7,289 nt of DNA from JBEKEX01 sp050013615 (lineage in GTDB: Bacteria > Chloroflexota > Anaerolineae > Anaerolineales > Anaerolineaceae), in assembly GCA_050013615.1 (NCBI GenBank), contig JBEKEX010000177.1:1-7289 (forward strand), in the 5' to 3' direction. The notes under the pieces were generated by a model. The model was not told where the DNA came from, did no database searches, and worked only from the letters and a program-made list of their open reading frames with translations. Positions within the stretch are counted from its first letter, which is position 1; the number at the start of each line of letters is the position of its first letter. The translations under genes and the position numbers were made by a program. Shown in pieces: positions 1-5,544 of the stretch.

Positions 1-1248
1 GGCGCCCAGGCTTTCGACGTATTCGATGGCTTTGTCGAAGGCTTTGTCGCCCGGGGTACCGCTCAGGATGCCTGAATTGATCATGTCACCGTGAGCCACC
101 GCCGACTCAGTCATCGTCGCTGGATCAGCCGGTGCCTCACCTGGCGCCTGGATGACCACCTTGATGGGCAAATGAAACTTATAGGCAAACGCGAAGTCAC
201 GCTCATCGTGGGCGGGCACGGCCATGATCGCACCGGTGCCATAGCTCATCAGCACGTAATCAGCAATCCAAATCGGCACGCGCTCTTTGCTGACCGGGTT
301 GATGGCGTAACCGCCGGTGAACACGCCGGTCTTCTCGCGGTCCGTCACTTCGCGCTGGATGTCGGATTGGCGCGCCGTTTCGCGCACGTAGGCCTCCACA
401 GCGGCTTTCTGCTCCGGTGAAGTGATCTTTTCTACCAGGAAATGCTCCGGAGCCAGCACCATGAAGGTCACCCCCCATAGCGTGTCCGGGCGGGTGGTGA
501 ACACCTCGAGCTTATCGCCGACTTCGGTGTCGAAGAAAACCGCCGCGCCGTCCGAGCGCTCGCCGATCCAGTTCTTCTCCAGCGTTTGCACCCGTTCCGG
601 CCAGTCGAACTTGCTGAAATCCTTCAATTCGTCTGCATAGTTGGTGATCCTGAAATACCACTGCTTCAAATTCTTACGGATTACCGGCGTTCCGCAACGC
701 TCGCAATGGCGGTCGTCGCCCCACACTTGCTCACGTGCCAGTGTGGTATTGCAATGCGGGCACCAATCCACCGGCGACTTCTTCTGGTAAGCCAGGCCGT
801 GCTTGTAGAGTTGGGTGAAGAACCACTGCGTCCAACGATAATATTCCGGGTCGGCGCTGATCGCCTCACGCCGCCAATCGAACATCGCTCCCATGCTCTT
901 GAGCTGCTTGCGCATGCGTTCGATATTCTTATAGGTCCATTCCTTGGGATGGATATTATGGTTGATCGCCGCGTTCTCGGCCGGCAAGCCGAAGGCATCG
1001 AAGCCAATCGGGAACATCACATTGAATCCGTTCATGCGCTTGAAACGCGCCCGTGCATCCGAAGGCACCATGGCATACCAATGGCCGATGTGCAGATCGC
1101 CGGAAGGATACGGCAGCATGGTCAGCGCATAGAACTTTTGCCGTTTCGGGTCTACGTCCGAGTGATATAACCCATCAGCTTCCCATTTTTTTTGCCATCG
1201 GGCTTCTATCTCTGCCGGGTTATAAGGCGCCGTTTTGTTTTCCGTCAT
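1..1248 (-). CDS. leuS: Leucyl-tRNA synthetase, N-terminal 416 codons (3' end beyond window)
   Basis: Cytoplasmic class I aminoacyl-tRNA synthetase that joins leucine to tRNA-Leu using ATP. Translating the reverse strand from the ATG at 1248-1246 gives an uninterrupted frame to the window edge. The HIGH signature (HIGH, residues 53-56) follows LPYPSG. Cysteines 163, 166, 182 and 185 form a WCPHC...CERC zinc-ribbon-like knuckle. The CP1 editing domain follows, with the threonine-rich TTRPDT (251-256) and GTGAIMAVPAHDERD (337-351), whose acidic residues are known in the family to discriminate mischarged amino acids. The KMSKS motif and the anticodon-binding and C-terminal domains lie beyond position 1; the family is usually about 800-870 residues, so about half is present. 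The start is supported by a GAGGTG Shine-Dalgarno at 1258-1253 and an N-terminus (YNPAEIEARWQKKW) typical of LeuS. A leucine T-box leader upstream regulates it. No odd residues seen. Confidence 0.98.
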   Translation of the reverse strand, partial: MTENKTAPYNPAEIEARWQKKWEADGLYHSDVDPKRQKFYALTMLPYPSGDLHIGHWYAMVPSDARARFKRMNGFNVMFPIGFDAFGLPAENAAINHNIHPKEWTYKNIERMRKQLKSMGAMFDWRREAISADPEYYRWTQWFFTQLYKHGLAYQKKSPVDWCPHCNTTLAREQVWGDDRHCERCGTPVIRKNLKQWYFRITNYADELKDFSKFDWPERVQTLEKNWIGERSDGAAVFFDTEVGDKLEVFTTRPDTLWGVTFMVLAPEHFLVEKITSPEQKAAVEAYVRETARQSDIQREVTDREKTGVFTGGYAINPVSKERVPIWIADYVLMSYGTGAIMAVPAHDERDFAFAYKFHLPIKVVIQAPGEAPADPATMTESAVAHGDMINSGILSGTPGDKAFDKAIEYVESLGA

Positions 1249-1252
1249 TCTT

Positions 1253-1273
1253 CACCTCATCGCTTGATGAAAT
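1253..1273 (-). promoter_or_regulatory. leuS ribosome binding site inside a small potential hairpin
   Basis: The leuS Shine-Dalgarno GAGGTG (1258-1253) sits 4 nt before the ATG. The preceding bases 1273-1266 (AUUUCAUC in the RNA) can pair with 1261-1254 (GAUGAGGU) around an AAGC loop. This gives eight consecutive pairs including two G-U, and it covers the core of the Shine-Dalgarno. The pairing is visible in the sequence. Whether it reduces initiation is inference, since the stem is short and AU/GU rich. Confidence 0.45.
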
Positions 1274-1290
1274 ATTCCCAACTATTGATT

Positions 1291-1327
1291 ATTAAACGAT
1301 AAACCTCCATCCCAACAGGGACGAAGG
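1291..1327 (-). terminator. T-box-controlled terminator hairpin upstream of leuS
   Basis: In the RNA, CCUUCGUCCC (1327-1318) pairs along all ten positions with GGGAUGGAGG (1313-1304), using two G-U pairs, around a UGUU loop (1317-1314). The CCC at 1320-1318 is also the strand needed by the antiterminator, so the two structures exclude each other as in known T-boxes. The tail UUUAUCGUUUAAU (1303-1291) is U-rich but interrupted, so intrinsic termination may be inefficient compared with a classical run of Us. The hairpin lies about 55 nt before the leuS start and does not cover the leuS Shine-Dalgarno, so it fits transcriptional better than translational control. Confidence 0.8.
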
Positions 1328-1560
1328 CTCATTTGGCACTCCGCGGTACCACCCTGCTTATCTGGTAACCTGCCCCAGACCACTCAGGTCAGCTATAACG
1401 GGCTCCCCGGCTCCGACTACACCCTTTCGGGTTCCCCGGAGCAACCAGCCCAATCCAAACGGGCAGCAGGCGAGTTCGACCTTGCGGCGTCCGTTTGCGC
1501 CTTGCCGGGTTCTCACATCATTCCCGACTCTCTGACGGATGGTCTACTACTCCTGCGATC
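1291..1560 (-). ncRNA. T-box riboswitch leader of leuS, specifier codon CUC (Leu)
   Basis: A tRNA-sensing 5' leader that lets uncharged tRNA-Leu raise leuS expression. Stem I base: GCAGG (1556-1552) pairs with CCTGC (1470-1466). The specifier loop has AGTAGTA (1551-1545) on one side and GAACTCG (1477-1471) on the other, which is the AGUA/GAA loop-E arrangement of T-boxes. It is closed above by GACC/GGTC (1544-1541 with 1481-1478). The specifier is CTC at 1474-1472, a leucine codon, matching the downstream gene. The distal AG-bulge sequence CAGAGAG (1534-1528) and apical loop GATGTGAGAA (1519-1510) are also recognisable. Stem III is TCTGG/CCAGA (1379-1375 with 1365-1361). The conserved T-box GGGTGGTACCGCG is at 1354-1342; its UGGU can pair with the ACCA end of tRNA-Leu, whose discriminator base is A. 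CAGGG (1356-1352) can pair with CCCTG (1320-1316) as antiterminator, excluding the terminator hairpin. Boundaries are approximate at the 5' end. Confidence 0.95.
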
Positions 1561-1568
1561 ATTTAACC

Positions 1569-1613
1569 AATGAGTTATGAGCTTGCTTATTTCGACACGG
1601 CCCATAACTCATT
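1569..1613. repeat. 11-bp perfect inverted repeat between tRNA-Ala and the T-box leader
   Basis: AATGAGTTATG (1569-1579) and CATAACTCATT (1603-1613) are exact reverse complements separated by 23 nt. One mismatch inward, two more complementary bases follow (GC at 1581-1582, GC at 1600-1601). In the leftward transcript it begins 10 nt after the tRNA-Ala(GGC) 3' end and finishes 9 nt before the T-box stem I region. It could be a hairpin that ends or protects the tRNA transcript, or a protein operator for leuS. No U-run follows it, so a standard intrinsic terminator is unlikely. I found no convincing -35/-10 pair for a separate leuS promoter in this stretch. Confidence 0.6.
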
Positions 1614-1622
1614 CTAAGTTTG

Positions 1623-1695
1623 TGGACCCAGGGGGATTCGAACCCCCGGCCTTCTCAATGCCATTGAGACGCGCTCCCAACTGCGCTATGGGCCC
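1623..1695 (-). tRNA. tRNA-Ala, anticodon GGC
   Basis: A 73-nt cloverleaf. The acceptor GGGCCCA pairs with TGGGTCC and contains the G3:U70 wobble pair, the established alanine identity element. The D-arm has GCGC stems around AGTTGGGA. The anticodon stem TCTCA/TGAGA carries the 7-nt loop ATGGCAT, giving anticodon GGC, which reads GCC and GCU. The loop has A32 and U38, a combination known to be conserved in bacterial tRNA-Ala(GGC). The T-arm GGGGG TTCGAAT CCCCC is intact, with discriminator A at 1623. CCA is not encoded (the next bases are CA), so the CCA-adding enzyme is needed. It is the second of two tandem alanine tRNAs, 38 nt downstream of the CGC gene, and probably shares its transcript. 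Confidence 0.97.
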
Positions 1696-1733
1696 AGGTA
1701 AAACCTCAGTTGTTAATTCGGGCCTTTGCCCAG

Positions 1734-1806
1734 TGGACCTGGGGGGATTCGAACCCCCGGCCTCTTCAGTGCGATTGAAGCGCGCTCCCAACTGCGCTAC
1801 AGGCCC
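1734..1806 (-). tRNA. tRNA-Ala, anticodon CGC
   Basis: A 73-nt cloverleaf. The acceptor GGGCCTG pairs with CAGGTCC and again contains the alanine-specific G3:U70 pair. The D-arm is the same as in the neighbouring tRNA. The anticodon stem CTTCA/TGAAG holds loop ATCGCAC, giving anticodon CGC, which reads the GCG codon. The T-arm has a five-pair GC stem and TTCGAAT loop. The discriminator is A (1734) and CCA is not encoded. It is nearly identical to tRNA-Ala(GGC) outside the anticodon arm and parts of the acceptor, so the pair looks like an old tandem duplication with anticodon divergence. A CGC isoacceptor is dispensable where a UGC tRNA exists; its presence fits a genome that uses GCG often. 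Confidence 0.97.
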
Positions 1807-1822
1807 GTTGTCTTGAGTAGCA

Positions 1823-1850
1823 ATTATCCCTTGTATATTCATATTCATAA
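1823..1850 (-). promoter_or_regulatory. Weak candidate promoter for the tRNA-Ala genes
   Basis: On the reverse strand GATAAT (1828-1823) lies about 17 nt upstream of the first tRNA base, a sensible -10 position for a short tRNA leader. A poor -35 match, TTATGA, lies 16 nt further upstream (about 1850-1845). The -10 fits better than the -35. It would overlap the promoter of the divergent operon, so the two could interfere. Low confidence. Confidence 0.3.
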
Positions 1851-1859
1851 TGATATAAT
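1831..1859 (+). promoter_or_regulatory. Sigma70-type promoter of the arsR-like operon
   Basis: TTGTAT (1831-1836) and a perfect TATAAT (1854-1859) are separated by 17 nt, the optimal spacing. Predicted transcription starts near 1866, giving a leader of about 30 nt before the ATG at 1896. The spacer contains a direct repeat of ATATTC (1835-1840 and 1841-1846). This is the only strong promoter I see for the five rightward genes. Confidence 0.65.
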
Positions 1860-1881
1860 TAATTCGATATTTATAGAATTA
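1860..1881. promoter_or_regulatory. Candidate operator (inverted repeat) for the ArsR-type regulator
   Basis: TAATTC (1860-1865) and GAATTA (1876-1881) form a perfect inverted repeat with a 10-nt AT-rich spacer. It begins right after the -10 box and ends just before the Shine-Dalgarno of the regulator gene. ArsR-family repressors are known to bind AT-rich imperfect palindromes overlapping their own promoter, so autoregulation here is a reasonable inference. The region is so AT-rich that short palindromes arise by chance. Confidence 0.35.
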
Positions 1882-1895
1882 GAAAGAGGTTCAAC

Positions 1896-2474
1896 ATGTC
1901 AGAATCTGACGAAACCACCAAAGAACTCGTGCTCTTCTTCAAAGCGCTCAGTGATGCCAACCGGCTCAAGATCATCGGCCTGTTGGCACAGCAACCTTAC
2001 AGCGTGGAGCAGATCGCCTCCATGCTGCACCTCTCCCCTTCCACCGTCTCGCACCACCTATCGAAACTTTCGGAAGCCGGCCTGGTCTCGGCGCGTGCCG
2101 AAGGCTACTACAGCATTTATTCGCTACGACTTAAAACCCTGGAAGAAATGTCGCAGCGGTTGTTGAAGCGTGAGACGTTGCCGATGCTTGTCGAAACCAT
2201 CGACACCGAAGCTTACGATCGCAAAGTGCTCAAAGAATTCACCAACCCGGACGGAACGGTGAAAGCTTTCCCAGCACAGCGCAAAAAGTTGGACGTCATT
2301 GTCCGCCAGGTGGCCAACGCCTTCGAATTTGACCGGCGCTACCCTGAGAAACAGGTCAACGACATCCTCTCCCAATACAATGAGGACTTTGCCACCCTGC
2401 GGCGTGAATTGATCGGCTGCAAACTGATGAAACGTGAAAATGGCGTATACTGGCGTGTGGAAGTTGGGCTATAA
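1896..2474 (+). CDS. ArsR-family winged-helix regulator fused to a C-terminal DUF2087 domain
   Basis: A 192-residue predicted DNA-binding regulator. Residues about 8-80 are an ArsR/HTH_5 winged helix: FFKALSDANRLKIIGLL, then a helix-turn-helix with recognition helix around SPSTVSHHLSKLSEAG (47-62) and a wing near SARAEGYYSIYSL. Residues about 123-188 match DUF2087, with the typical FP..RKKLDVI, RRYPEKQVNDIL, DFATLRREL and R.NGVYWR elements. The protein is longer than ordinary ArsR proteins (about 100-120 residues) because of this domain. The metal-binding ELCV-type motif of SmtB/ArsR is absent and the only cysteine is C175, so metal sensing at that classical site is unlikely. The start is supported by AGAGGT (1885-1890) five bases before the ATG. 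As first gene of the operon it probably controls it and itself. The ligand is unknown. Confidence 0.92.
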   Translation: MSESDETTKELVLFFKALSDANRLKIIGLLAQQPYSVEQIASMLHLSPSTVSHHLSKLSEAGLVSARAEGYYSIYSLRLKTLEEMSQRLLKRETLPMLVETIDTEAYDRKVLKEFTNPDGTVKAFPAQRKKLDVIVRQVANAFEFDRRYPEKQVNDILSQYNEDFATLRRELIGCKLMKRENGVYWRVEVGL

Positions 2475-2493
2475 TTTCACCAGGAGAAATCGA

Positions 2494-3600
2494 ATGATAT
2501 CGAACCGCCTTTCCCATCTACTGACATCAATGAAACAAGAACACCTGGACGCCGTCGCCATCAACCCCGGCCCCAGCCTGATCTATCTGACAGAGCTGCA
2601 TTTCCATGTTATGGAGCGGCCCACCGTCCTGCTGGTCAAAGCCGACCAAACTTGCGCGCTCGTTCTTCCTGAACTGGAAATGCTCAAAGTGAAAGAATCA
2701 CCCATAACTGTCAAGGCATTTCCCTATGGGGACAACCCAGACACCTGGAAAGAAGCGTTCCACCAGGCCATCCGTTATCTCGACCTGGATAAAAAGAAAG
2801 TGGGCGTCGAGCCCCTCCACCTGCGCATCATGGAATACGATTTCCTCAAGGATGCTGCACCAACCGCGGAATTCATAGACGGCAGCGCAGTCTTTAACGA
2901 CTTGCGGGTCTGCAAGGACGCCCAAGAAGCTGCCGCTACACGTAAAGCGGTCAAGATCGCCCAGGATGCACTCAAAGCCACTCTGCCATTCGTCAAAGCC
3001 GGCTGCACCGAAAAACAGATCGCGGCCGAACTGACGCTGCAACTTCTGCGCGCCGGCAGTGATTCCGAATTCCCCTTTGCACCGATCGTCTCCAGCGGGC
3101 CGAACAGCGCCAATCCCCACGCTGTGCCTTCCGAACGCGTGCTCCAGCGAGGTGACTTGCTGGTGATCGATTATGGAGCCATCTACGATGGCTACATCTC
3201 TGATCTGACCCGCACCTTCGCCATCGGTGAAGTGGAACCGGAATTTAGTAAGATCGCCGGCCTCGTGCTGCAGGCCAACACAGCCGGCCGGCAGCGTGCC
3301 GGTGCCGGTATCACCGCCGGCCAGGTGGATCAAGCGGCAAGGGCCGTGATCGAAAAAGCGGGCTATGGAACTTACTTTACGCACCGCACCGGGCATGGCA
3401 TCGGCATGGAAGCCCACGAACCACCTTACATTTTCGGCGAGAACGAGTTGGTGCTTCAACCCGGCATGTGTTTCACCGTGGAACCCGGCATTTACCTGCC
3501 TAATCGCGGCGGGGTAAGGATTGAAGATGATGTTTTGATCACCGAACAGGGTGCCGAAGTATTGAGCGACCTGCCCAGAGAGTTGATGACCATCGAATAA
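2494..3600 (+). CDS. M24-family metallopeptidase (Xaa-Pro aminopeptidase/dipeptidase type)
   Basis: A 368-residue cytoplasmic (no signal peptide) pita-bread-fold peptidase, expected to cleave the bond before or after proline in short peptides. An N-terminal creatinase-like domain (about 3-135) is followed by the catalytic domain (about 143-360). All five dinuclear-metal ligands are visible: D226 in IDYGAIYDG, D237 in SDLTRTF, H301 in TGHGIGMEAHE, E330 in VEPGIY and E344 in RIEDDV. The accessory histidines H209 and H308 are also present. Length is normal for the family. I chose the ATG at 2494 because AGGAG (2482-2486) lies 7 nt before it. An in-frame upstream ATG at 2434 would overlap the regulator gene by about 40 bases and adds a non-family N-terminus. 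The gap to the regulator is 19 nt. Aminopeptidase P, prolidase and family members with other substrates cannot be told apart from sequence alone. Confidence 0.93.
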   Translation: MISNRLSHLLTSMKQEHLDAVAINPGPSLIYLTELHFHVMERPTVLLVKADQTCALVLPELEMLKVKESPITVKAFPYGDNPDTWKEAFHQAIRYLDLDKKKVGVEPLHLRIMEYDFLKDAAPTAEFIDGSAVFNDLRVCKDAQEAAATRKAVKIAQDALKATLPFVKAGCTEKQIAAELTLQLLRAGSDSEFPFAPIVSSGPNSANPHAVPSERVLQRGDLLVIDYGAIYDGYISDLTRTFAIGEVEPEFSKIAGLVLQANTAGRQRAGAGITAGQVDQAARAVIEKAGYGTYFTHRTGHGIGMEAHEPPYIFGENELVLQPGMCFTVEPGIYLPNRGGVRIEDDVLITEQGAEVLSDLPRELMTIE

Positions 3601-3619
3601 ATCGTACGGAGGGAAAACG

Positions 3620-4381
3620 ATGAAGACGCCGTTAACCATTTCCACTGCAGAGCCTTTCTTTTATCCAGGTGGCCCCATCGGCTGTCTTTTGATCCATGGT
3701 TTCACCGGTACGCCCAAGGAAATGACCTGGATGGGAGAATACCTCCATCAAAAAGGGCATACGGTTCTGGGCATCCGCCTCGCCGGCCACGCTACCCAAC
3801 CGGAGGATATGTTCCGTGTCCGCTGGTGGGATTGGGTTGCCTCTGTGGAAGACGGACTCAATTTTCTCAAAAATTGCACCCGGTTTCAATTTGCAATGGG
3901 GCTTTCCATGGGCGGTTGTCTGGCACTCTATGCCGCTGCCCATTATCCCATCCACGGCACCGTGGCGGTTTCCGCACCCTATTCCGTCCCTGCTGACCCG
4001 CGCCTGCGCTATATCAAGATTCTGAAATACCTCCAACCCTGGTTGGGCAAAGGTGAATCAGATTTCCATAATAAGGAAGCTGAGAAGATCCATGTGGATT
4101 ATCCCAATTATCCGACGACGGCGGTGATCGAGCTCAGCAGCCTGGTGGCAGAAATGCAAAAGGGATTGCCTGACGTGAAAGTCCCGGTGCTGATGTTCCA
4201 GTCCAAAGGGGATCATGTGATCGATGCAAACAGCATGCAGCAGATCTATGACCACCTGGGCACAAGCGATAAGCAAATGAACTGGGTGGAAGATTCAGGG
4301 CACGTCATCGTCAGGGAGCCTGAACGCGAGCGTGTGTTTAAGGCAGCTGACGAGTTCGTCCATAGAGTATCGGGGGTCTGA
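3620..4381 (+). CDS. Alpha/beta-hydrolase, Est30-like carboxylesterase
   Basis: A 253-residue soluble serine hydrolase resembling the bacterial Est30/YvaK carboxylesterases, which hydrolyse small carboxylic esters. It opens with the family pattern AEPFFYPGG..GCLLIHGFTGTPKEM. HGF (26-28) supplies the oxyanion-hole region. The nucleophile elbow is GLSMGG with S96. The acid is D198 in SKGDHVID and the base is H228 in DSGHVIV, so the triad is complete. Length (about 250) matches the family. A strong GGAGGG Shine-Dalgarno (3608-3613) lies 6 nt before the ATG. The gene starts 19 nt after the peptidase stop, and its TGA shares one base with the next ATG (TGATG), so translation of the transporter is probably coupled. 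Monoacylglycerol lipase or another acyl-ester hydrolase remains possible; the substrate is not readable. Confidence 0.88.
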   Translation: MKTPLTISTAEPFFYPGGPIGCLLIHGFTGTPKEMTWMGEYLHQKGHTVLGIRLAGHATQPEDMFRVRWWDWVASVEDGLNFLKNCTRFQFAMGLSMGGCLALYAAAHYPIHGTVAVSAPYSVPADPRLRYIKILKYLQPWLGKGESDFHNKEAEKIHVDYPNYPTTAVIELSSLVAEMQKGLPDVKVPVLMFQSKGDHVIDANSMQQIYDHLGTSDKQMNWVEDSGHVIVREPERERVFKAADEFVHRVSGV

Positions 4382-5541
4382 TGAAGCGCGATCTTTTATT
4401 GGTAGCCGCCTCCATGTTCACGTGGGGAGCGGGAGAAGGCCTATTTCTTTACTTCCAACCGCTCTACCTCCAACAATGGGGCGCCAGCCCGGTCACCATC
4501 GGAACGATCTATGGGGCAATCGGCATTGCGATGGCCATTGCACAGATCCCTGCCGGTTACCTCTCCGACCGCATTGGCTCGCGCAATATCATGTGGACAT
4601 CCTGGATCACCGGAACGATTGCAGCCTGGATCATGGCACTGGCCAACTCGTTGCCGGTGTTCATCGCAGGACTTATTCTCTATAATCTAACCGCCTTCGT
4701 AATGGCGCCGCTCAGCAGCTTTATCACCGGCGTGCGCGGTGACTGGAGCGTCCAGCGCGGCCTGACCCTGGTCTATGGCATGTACAGCCTCGGTGCTGTG
4801 TTGGGACCGATCACCGGTGGTATCCTGTCAGAGCAGTTCGGCCTGCGCATGGTATATCAGGTCTCGGCAGTCGTTTTCATCTTTTCGACGCTACTGATCT
4901 TGTTCATCCGTCAGCAAGCCCCCCGTGAAGTGACCGTCACAACCAAAAACGAACATTTATTGCAAAATAGGCACTTCCTGACCCTGTTGGGACTTATCTT
5001 CTTCACCATGTTTGTGCTCTACCTTCCGCAACCTCTGACGCCTAACTTCCTTCAGAACCAACGCGGCTTGGATGCTACCACAATCGGTATTTTGGGAGCC
5101 TGCGGTAACCTTGGGAATGCGTTGCTGGTGCTTGGCCTCGGTAACATGGTTCCTGTTTCCGGGTTTCTCCTGGGCCAGTTATTGATTGGCCTGTTTGCTT
5201 TCTCGTTGTGGAAAGGGGAAAGCACGGTTGTGCTGGGCATAGGGTATTTCTTCATCGGCGGCTATCGCCTCTGCCGCTCCATGATGCTGGCGGCTGCCAG
5301 ACATCTGGTGCAGGAGCACGAACAAGGCCTGGCGTTCGGAATCATCGAGACGGTCAACAGCACCACGGTGATACTGGCGCCCATCCTGGCCGGCTTTCTC
5401 TATGAAAAGAATCCCAGCAGCATCTATCAGGTTTGCCTGGGGCTGGTCGGTTTGACACTTGTTGCGTGTCTTCTATTCTTCCCACGCATGAAGCCAGACC
5501 ACACGGAAAACTTACCGGTTACCCCCATTGAAAGACGTTGA
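4381..5541 (+). CDS. Major facilitator superfamily transporter, 12 predicted membrane helices
   Basis: A 386-residue inner-membrane carrier. Twelve hydrophobic segments can be drawn, roughly at residues 5-25, 37-60, 70-90, 92-115, 127-149, 157-176, 198-218, 232-253, 259-277, 282-305, 317-341 and 349-367. The MFS loop 2-3 signature appears as GYLSDRIGSR (59-68), with the expected glycine, aspartate and arginine. A charged central loop (about 177-197) separates the two six-helix halves. The start codon overlaps the esterase stop by one base. A G-rich stretch just upstream (GGGGGT, 4373-4378) may act as ribosome binding site. Direction (import or efflux) and cargo cannot be told. A nearby regulator with hydrolases fits either a drug or metabolite exporter or an importer feeding the enzymes. 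Confidence 0.92.
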   Translation: MKRDLLLVAASMFTWGAGEGLFLYFQPLYLQQWGASPVTIGTIYGAIGIAMAIAQIPAGYLSDRIGSRNIMWTSWITGTIAAWIMALANSLPVFIAGLILYNLTAFVMAPLSSFITGVRGDWSVQRGLTLVYGMYSLGAVLGPITGGILSEQFGLRMVYQVSAVVFIFSTLLILFIRQQAPREVTVTTKNEHLLQNRHFLTLLGLIFFTMFVLYLPQPLTPNFLQNQRGLDATTIGILGACGNLGNALLVLGLGNMVPVSGFLLGQLLIGLFAFSLWKGESTVVLGIGYFFIGGYRLCRSMMLAAARHLVQEHEQGLAFGIIETVNSTTVILAPILAGFLYEKNPSSIYQVCLGLVGLTLVACLLFFPRMKPDHTENLPVTPIERR

Positions 5542-5544
5542 AAC

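Noticed and set aside
586..1170. 194-codon forward open frame opposite leuS
   Set aside because: It lies entirely antisense to leuS, which carries the HIGH, zinc-knuckle and editing motifs; its translation has no family features.
1252..1260. Two-codon frame AUG-AGG-UGA overlapping the leuS Shine-Dalgarno
   Set aside because: Too short to judge, and it lacks its own ribosome binding site; most likely a chance result of the GAUGAGGUGA sequence.
1561..1566. TTAAAT on the reverse strand as -10 box for a separate leuS promoter
   Set aside because: Transcription would start inside or after the base of T-box stem I, disrupting it, and there is no -35 match upstream.
1577..1848. Open frames on both strands over the tRNA region (translations such as GGFEPPA and GGSNPPRST)
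   Set aside because: These are the well-known spurious peptides produced by translating the T-arm of tRNA genes; both tRNAs fold completely, so no protein is called.
2470..2475. TATAAT overlapping the stop codon of the regulator gene, as an internal promoter
   Set aside because: No -35 match at 16-18 nt and no TG extension; transcription would start in the Shine-Dalgarno of the next gene.
2434..2493. Upstream in-frame ATG giving the M24 peptidase 20 extra residues
   Set aside because: It would overlap the regulator gene, has no proper Shine-Dalgarno and adds residues unlike the family; the ATG at 2494 has AGGAG at ideal distance.
2698..3645. 315-codon open frame on the reverse strand inside the M24 peptidase gene
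   Set aside because: Antisense to a gene with all catalytic residues intact, and its translation shows no recognisable domain. Long antisense frames are common in GC-rich genes.
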